Assembly: GCA_023245755.1 (NCBI GenBank) | Contig: JAHFJQ010000006.1 | Span: 1 to 11,355, forward strand | Length of the DNA stretch: 11,355 bases | Origin: an archaeon | GTDB taxonomy: Archaea > Nanobdellota > Nanobdellia > SCGC-AAA011-G17 > GW2011-AR17 | Direction of reading: 5' to 3' | Shown: one piece after another, positions 6,993-11,355 of the stretch | Layout of the letters: every line of letters starts with the position of its first letter | How positions within the stretch are numbered: the first letter of the stretch is position 1 | Position numbers and translations under genes: made by a program | Notes under the pieces: generated by a model | What the model was told of the DNA's origin: nothing | The model's input: only the letters and a program-made list of their open reading frames with translations | Databases searched by the model: none

Positions 6993-8604
6993 GTATAAAG
7001 TATGTATTCTTGCCGCAGGAGTGGGATCTCGTATGGGAGCACTCTCAGAAAACACAAACAAAGCAGTTTTACCAGTAAATTTTAAAGGTACTATTTCTTA
7101 TATTATTGAAAAGTTTCCTAAAGACATAGAATGTGTCATTGCTGTAGGGCATAAAAAAGAAACCATTATAGATTATCTCGCTCTTGCTCATCCAGAAAGG
7201 AAATTCACTTTTATAGAAGTAGATAAATACCTTGGTCCAGGAACGGGACCAGGATACTCACTTTTACAATGTAAAGATCACCTCCAATGCCCATTCATTT
7301 TCTTTGCAGCAGACACTATTGTTATAGAAGATGTTCCAGAACCTACCGAAAACTGGTTTGGAATAGCATCAGTAAAGGATCCAGAAAGATACTGCACAGT
7401 AAAAATTAAAGATAATCTTATTTACCAATTAGATGATAAGATTAAGTGTAATAACAAGTTTGCATTTATTGGCCTTGCAGGAGTAAAAGATTACGAAGAA
7501 TTCTTCTCCGCACTAGAAAAGAATAAAGATATTATCGGTGGAGAAATTCAGGTCTCTAACGGGTTCAAGAAACTTATAGAAAAGAAGCTTGTTCCAATTG
7601 GCTTCACCTGGTGGGACACAGGCACACTTCAAAATTATATTGAAACAAATAAAAATTTTTCTGGTGGAGACAAAAAATTCGACTTCAGCAAAGGAGATGA
7701 ATTTCTTTATTTTGTAAACGGCAAAGTAATAAAATATTTTGCGAATGGAGAGATTGCACAAAGACGATGTACCCGAGCAGAAACAAGCTTAAGAGGCATC
7801 ACTCCAGAAATTGAAGGAAAGAGAAACAACTTCTACTCCTACAAAAAAATCGATGGACAAACACTTTATAGTGTTCTTAATAATCAATTAGTGATAGACT
7901 TTCTACAGTGGGCAAAGAAAAATCTCTGGACAAAGAAACAACTCACAGCAGAAGAGCAATTAGAATTTGCAAAAGCCTGTAAATCTTTTTACTATGATAA
8001 AACAATGAAACGAATTGAGGAGATGGAAAAGAAAAGATCCATTTCAGATTCAGAAAATTTCATCAATGGAGTATCTGTGCCGGCATTAAAAGATCTCTTT
8101 GCAAAAGTAGACTGGGGCAACATTCAAAACGGTATCCCCAGTAATTTTCACGGAGATTTACAATTTGATAATATCTTAGTAACAAGAGACAAAGTAAGTA
8201 ATCTCCAAAAATTTATACTTTTAGACTGGAGACAAGACTTTGGAGGTTTAGTTACCTATGGTGACGTATATTACGACTTAGCAAAGCTCTATGGTGGAAT
8301 GATACTCTCGTATCAGCTCATAAAAGAGGGAATGTTTTCCTTTGATATGAGTGGTTCAAGCGTCTACTATAACCATTTCATTAAAAATGATCTTCTTGAA
8401 GCAAAAGAAATCCTTGAGAATTTCGTCAAAAAAGAAGGTTACGATTTAGACAAAGTCAAGACAATAACAGCAATTATTTTCCTAAACATGTCTCCCTTGC
8501 ATAATGATCCCTTTGACCATATGCTCTACTACATGGGAAAGACAATGTTACATAGGATTATTTCTCAAACAAACGAAAATAAAGGGGTGTTTTTAAAACA
8601 ATGA
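6985..8604 (+). CDS. Bifunctional sugar-1-phosphate nucleotidyltransferase / APH-type kinase fusion
   Basis: A 539-residue two-domain protein. Residues 5-225 are a GT-A-fold nucleotidyltransferase: ILAAGVGSRM then NKAVLPV (NTP binding), FFAADTIV with metal-binding Asp110, and TWWDTGTLQNYIETN (208-222). Residues about 240-530 are an aminoglycoside-phosphotransferase/choline-kinase-like domain: VIKYF (Lys250, likely ATP-binding), FHGDLQFDN (catalytic Asp391, Asn396), LLDWRQDFGG (metal Asp414) and GDVYYDLAKLYGG. The likely role is ATP-dependent phosphorylation of a free sugar at C1 and then transfer of a nucleotide to give an NDP-sugar, as separate enzymes AmgK and MurU do for MurNAc; LicA/LicC choline activation is the alternative. 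The start at 6985 has an SD site six bases upstream and opens directly at the first strand. Its stop overlaps the next start in ATGA (8601-8604). Confidence 0.85.
   Translation: MTEYKVCILAAGVGSRMGALSENTNKAVLPVNFKGTISYIIEKFPKDIECVIAVGHKKETIIDYLALAHPERKFTFIEVDKYLGPGTGPGYSLLQCKDHLQCPFIFFAADTIVIEDVPEPTENWFGIASVKDPERYCTVKIKDNLIYQLDDKIKCNNKFAFIGLAGVKDYEEFFSALEKNKDIIGGEIQVSNGFKKLIEKKLVPIGFTWWDTGTLQNYIETNKNFSGGDKKFDFSKGDEFLYFVNGKVIKYFANGEIAQRRCTRAETSLRGITPEIEGKRNNFYSYKKIDGQTLYSVLNNQLVIDFLQWAKKNLWTKKQLTAEEQLEFAKACKSFYYDKTMKRIEEMEKKRSISDSENFINGVSVPALKDLFAKVDWGNIQNGIPSNFHGDLQFDNILVTRDKVSNLQKFILLDWRQDFGGLVTYGDVYYDLAKLYGGMILSYQLIKEGMFSFDMSGSSVYYNHFIKNDLLEAKEILENFVKKEGYDLDKVKTITAIIFLNMSPLHNDPFDHMLYYMGKTMLHRIISQTNENKGVFLKQ
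8584..8589 (+). promoter_or_regulatory. Shine-Dalgarno site of the GatZ-like gene
   Basis: GGGGTG lies 11 bases before the ATG at 8601, inside the end of the fusion gene. It pairs with the archaeal 16S tail (CACCTCC) with one G-U wobble. The gap is a little long, but the ATGA overlap also allows coupled translation. Confidence 0.45.
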
Positions 8605-9608
8605 TGGAAGCAAAACAAGGAATCGGGCCAATGAGCCCAGAAATTATTGAAGCAGTATTTAGATATTCTCATTTTAACAGAGTGGAACTTATGTTAATAG
8701 CTTCAAAGAATCAGATTGATTATAATAAAGGATATGTAAATAATTGGTCGACAAATGAATATATGCAGTTTGTAAAAACAATGAAAGAAAAATACAAGAA
8801 TTCTCGCGTAAAGGTTTGTCGTGACCATTGCGGACCAGGATTTAACGGAATTCATGAATTAGAAGACGTATACAAAACTATAGAAACCGACATTGCAAAT
8901 GGTTTTGATCTTATACACATTGATTTCTGCCATTTCAAAGGTTCAAACGAAGAGAAACTCGCAGAGTCAAAGAAGGCTGTAGAATATTGTCTAAAACTCA
9001 ATCCAAATATTCATCTTGAAATTGGGACAGATGAAAATACTGGCGCAAAATTTACGATTAATGATTTTTCGACTTTAGAGCAAGAAATAGATTTTTTCAA
9101 AAGTTTCTGCAAACCAGAATTCTATGTAGTACAAACCGGCTCCTTAGTGCGTGAAATTAACCAAGCTGGAAAGTTCAATAAGGATTTTATTGCAAAAGTT
9201 GCAGAAATCATTCATGGGAAAGGTCTTAAAATTAAAGAACATAATGCAGATTATCTTACAGGAGAAGAAATTGCAGAGAGAAACGGAATCGTAGATGCAA
9301 TGAATATCGCCCCTCAATATGGAGTCATTCAAACACAATATGTATTAAACAGATGCCTCATGTACGGTGTTCGATTTGATAATTTCCTAAACGTAGTCTA
9401 TAACGGGGGCAAATGGAAGAAATGGCTAGAAAAAAATACAGAGACAAACAAACTACTCTGTTGTACCATAGCTGGCCACTACCATTTTGCATCAGCAGAA
9501 TACAAAAAGATCATTGAAGAATTAGAGAAATATGAAGATGTAAAAGATAATATTACAAATTTAATGATGGAGGTTATTGGCCACTATGATAAATTTAAGT
9601 CAAGTTAG
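8601..9608 (+). CDS. GatZ/KbaZ-like TIM-barrel protein (ketose-phosphate aldolase subunit or epimerase family)
   Basis: A 335-residue protein that I align by eye to tagatose-bisphosphate aldolase subunit GatZ/KbaZ. Matching blocks in order: PEIIEAVF, ASKNQIDYNKGYVN (GatZ TSNQVNQFGGYTG), VCRDHCGPGFN (GGDHLGPNCW; Asp75-His76), GFDLIHID (GFSKIHLD), LEIGTDENTG (VIGTEVPVPG), VVQTG (VVQPG) and IKEHNADYLT (YEAHSTDYQT; Glu213-His214). The paired acid-His sites suggest metal binding. It is about 85 residues shorter than GatZ and strongly divergent. Family members include aldolase partner subunits, and related proteins have been reported as C4 epimerases of ketoses or ketose phosphates, so remodelling of a ketose phosphate is the best guess; no GatY-like catalytic partner is present. 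A second ATG follows at 8604. The gene overlaps both neighbours. Confidence 0.75.
   Translation: MMEAKQGIGPMSPEIIEAVFRYSHFNRVELMLIASKNQIDYNKGYVNNWSTNEYMQFVKTMKEKYKNSRVKVCRDHCGPGFNGIHELEDVYKTIETDIANGFDLIHIDFCHFKGSNEEKLAESKKAVEYCLKLNPNIHLEIGTDENTGAKFTINDFSTLEQEIDFFKSFCKPEFYVVQTGSLVREINQAGKFNKDFIAKVAEIIHGKGLKIKEHNADYLTGEEIAERNGIVDAMNIAPQYGVIQTQYVLNRCLMYGVRFDNFLNVVYNGGKWKKWLEKNTETNKLLCCTIAGHYHFASAEYKKIIEELEKYEDVKDNITNLMMEVIGHYDKFKSS
9569..9574 (+). promoter_or_regulatory. Shine-Dalgarno site of the bicupin gene
   Basis: GGAGGT, a full match to the archaeal anti-SD core, within the end of the GatZ-like gene. It is 11 bases before the ATG at 9586 but only 2 before the in-frame TTG at 9577, so it favours the ATG. 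Confidence 0.55.
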
Positions 9609-10335
9609 AGAAGAACACACATGGGGAGTTTATTTTCCTTTAGATCAACACACGGATTACAGATATGCTCGCTTTGAAATAGGCGCAGGACAAGAAGGGG
9701 ACATAAGACCCCATGTAGAACGTTTTGGAGCTTTATATGTAGTATCTGGTCTGGGAAGAGTAAGTTGCAAAGGACTATCCTCAGTACTAAACGCTGGAGG
9801 AAGTGAATTCTTTGCATTTAGAAGACTAGACGAAATAAGAATTTCTACAGAAGGAGGGATGATCCTACAAGGTATCTCAGTAGATGATGATCCTGAAGTT
9901 TTGAGAGAAGGATACAGAGTAGACAAATCAACAGCATGGGGGCCTGGTGGAGAAGAACTGTGGTTACAATGGACGGCAAGAAATTGTTTTAAACGTATCG
10001 TTCTACCTGCAGGAAGAATAACAAGCTTACAATATCATAGACAAAAATACGAAACGAATTTCATCCAGGAAGGACGTGCACGTATATACAGGGGCCCTTT
10101 AATAGAAAGAGCAAGTCCAGAAGAAACACTCACAGCAACAAAAGGAGGCTTAGAAATTGTAGAAGGCGGTCCTGGAGATTTCTTTCCTGTACCAGTTGGT
10201 CTCGTGCATCGTGTAGAAGCACTGACTGATCTTGTGCTATTAGAAGCATCCACAACACATGTAGATGATGTGGTACGTCTTGAAGATGCAACAGGAAGAG
10301 GAGACGGAAGAATAGCTTCAGAACATAAAATTTAA
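9586..10335 (+). CDS. Tandem ManC-type bicupin (sugar-phosphate isomerase-like)
   Basis: A 249-residue protein built from two cupin domains, each starting with a Trp-Gly (HTWGVY at 11-16, TAWGPG at 116-121). The second resembles the C-terminal mannose-6-phosphate isomerase domain of ManC: FKRIVLPAGRITSLQYHRQKYE (135-156), cupin motif 2 GDFFPVPVGLVH (197-208), and the closing VDDVVRLEDATGR. Likely ligands are His151, Glu156 and His208; the usual second His of motif 1 is Gln153. The first domain keeps HVERFG (43-48) but has a poor motif 2 and may be structural. Isomerisation of a sugar phosphate or NDP-sugar is the family expectation. Composition is odd: about 23 Arg to 6 Lys and much Gly, the reverse of its neighbours, hinting at separate ancestry. 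Start at the ATG after GGAGGT; it overlaps the preceding gene by 23 bases. Confidence 0.8.
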   Translation: MINLSQVREEHTWGVYFPLDQHTDYRYARFEIGAGQEGDIRPHVERFGALYVVSGLGRVSCKGLSSVLNAGGSEFFAFRRLDEIRISTEGGMILQGISVDDDPEVLREGYRVDKSTAWGPGGEELWLQWTARNCFKRIVLPAGRITSLQYHRQKYETNFIQEGRARIYRGPLIERASPEETLTATKGGLEIVEGGPGDFFPVPVGLVHRVEALTDLVLLEASTTHVDDVVRLEDATGRGDGRIASEHKI

Positions 10336-10342
10336 TTTTTTT
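10336..10342 (+). terminator. Poly-T archaeal-type terminator of the plus-strand operon
   Basis: A run of seven T directly after the bicupin TAA, with no hairpin before it. Archaeal RNA polymerase stops on such U-tracts alone. The run extends into the stop codon of the converging minus-strand gene, so the two genes are separated by only 5 bases. Confidence 0.5.
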
Positions 10343-11355
10343 AGACTTGTGTATTTTTTGCAAACCATACATCATCTTTATTGGGATAATCACTTGCATC
10401 TAAATGTTCCGCATAGAAATCCCCTAAATACTTAGGCCATACAGAAATCTCTGGATACAACTCCAGACCATAATATTTCCCAAGTCCAACCCGTTTCTTC
10501 CCAAAGAGCTCTGTCCAGAGAACACGAGAGCTATTAACTGCGAGGAAACGAACTTTCTTTGTAAACGGCATGTCAATATATTCTTTCTTTTTATTAAAAT
10601 CTCTTCCAAATCTCTTAATAGAAAGGAAATATCCATGCCAGCGAAGTTGAGAATCTAAATCCTTTTCTAACTTCTTAAATGTTCGAAACAATATTTTATC
10701 ATCAAATAAGTATTTTCCTAAAAATGTTTCAATGACAGGGCCTTTGGTAATGCCATACTTGTGCAAATAATACGCCTGAAGATTCTTTCCCAGATCTCCA
10801 GGAAAAGATTGGGAATGGACGTGTAAGAACGCCCTCTTAGGATCAAACATCATTGGTTTTCCACGCTCATAATGTGGGTCTGCAAACTTTCCATCCCAAA
10901 AAACTTGTGTAGTATGATTTTCATACAAATAAAAATTTCCTAAACCAACCCGTCCCACAACAAGAAGAGATAAGACGCCATGAATCGTTAATCGATCAGG
11001 AAGTAACTCTAAAGGATGGTACTCAAAGAAACCAATCTTCTTCACAAATGGAACAGAGTACACAAAGAACATATCATCAAGATGTCCCAGAGGACAATCA
11101 GGTCGTGCTTTTCCTAATCCCATACCCCTGGCAGCAAAAGGAATTTTTTTGTCTTTCAGTTCTTGTACAAGCCTTAAAAATTCTTCTTCAGATAATGCCC
11201 AAGCATCTGTATGTAAGTGCATAACATAATCACAGCCTAAATCATTTGCTGCAGAGCAAGATTTTCGTATACCATCAAGAATACGGCACGTAATATTCAC
11301 ACTCGAACGAAAATAGGGCATAGCTTTCGTAAATTTAATATCTTCTCCTTGCACA
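10341..11355 (-). CDS. Uncharacterised protein, possible GT-A-like glycosyltransferase (5' end outside window)
   Basis: At least 337 residues are open; the frame enters from the right edge and the true start is not seen (the GTG at 11354 is probably an internal Val). I do not recognise the family firmly. The visible N-terminal part has CDYVMHLHTDAWALSEEEFLRLV followed by KIPFAARGMG, which looks like the strand-DxD-helix region of GT-A glycosyltransferases with HTDAW in the DxD position. Then come DDMFFVYSVPFVKKIGFFEY, several His-containing segments (HTTQVFWDG, FLHVHSQSFPGD) and a basic C-terminal third ending KDDVWFAKNTQV. It has no obvious membrane segments. Location beside a glycan operon fits a glycosyltransferase role, but this is inference. 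It converges on the bicupin gene with a 5-base gap. Confidence 0.75.
   Translation of the reverse strand, partial: VQGEDIKFTKAMPYFRSSVNITCRILDGIRKSCSAANDLGCDYVMHLHTDAWALSEEEFLRLVQELKDKKIPFAARGMGLGKARPDCPLGHLDDMFFVYSVPFVKKIGFFEYHPLELLPDRLTIHGVLSLLVVGRVGLGNFYLYENHTTQVFWDGKFADPHYERGKPMMFDPKRAFLHVHSQSFPGDLGKNLQAYYLHKYGITKGPVIETFLGKYLFDDKILFRTFKKLEKDLDSQLRWHGYFLSIKRFGRDFNKKKEYIDMPFTKKVRFLAVNSSRVLWTELFGKKRVGLGKYYGLELYPEISVWPKYLGDFYAEHLDASDYPNKDDVWFAKNTQV

Noticed and set aside
6519..8604. Classical KDO or sialic-acid pathway
   Set aside because: The HAD protein resembles KdsC, but no KdsA/NeuB or KdsB/NeuA protein is present and the nucleotidyltransferase motif is of another type.

Overview
The window most resembles an AT-rich archaeal genome, probably a small-genome lineage such as DPANN/Woesearchaeota-like. 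The lineage is inference; the archaeal call rests on the promoters. Five genes have an A/T-only TATA-like box centred about 25-29 bases before a start codon, with no Shine-Dalgarno site. That is the archaeal leaderless arrangement, and it settles several start choices. Downstream genes in the plus-strand run have G-rich Shine-Dalgarno sites instead. Proteins are rich in Lys, Ile and Asn, and Arg is mostly AGA. I saw no tRNA, rRNA, CRISPR array, insertion sequence or other mobile element, and no stretch over 300 bases lacks a gene.

Layout. Bases 1-2497 (minus strand): a B12-binding radical SAM protein cut by the left edge, a class I methyltransferase, and a DUF354-type GT-B glycosyltransferase, each with its own TATA box. 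Bases 2498-2579 form a divergent promoter region. Bases 2580-10335 (plus strand) hold seven genes: a GT-C membrane glycosyltransferase, a Wzx/MOP flippase, an SDR oxidoreductase lacking its catalytic Tyr, a KdsC-like HAD phosphatase, a nucleotidyltransferase-kinase fusion, a short GatZ/KbaZ-like TIM barrel protein, and a tandem ManC-type bicupin. The last four are packed with gaps of 2 bases or overlaps. Bases 10341-11355 (minus strand) hold a partial protein converging on the operon, perhaps a GT-A-like glycosyltransferase.

How they work together. This is a surface-glycan or protein-glycosylation locus. The glycosyltransferases assemble or transfer sugars, the flippase moves a lipid-linked glycan across the membrane, and the five-gene set from 5791 to 10335 looks like a dedicated route to one activated sugar. 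The inferred logic is ketose-phosphate remodelling (GatZ-like protein, cupin isomerase), phosphate removal (HAD), anomeric phosphorylation and nucleotidyl transfer (fusion protein), with an SDR step. It resembles the phosphate-swapping heptose and MurNAc-salvage routes but uses a combination I do not recognise as a described pathway. The sugar itself cannot be read from sequence.
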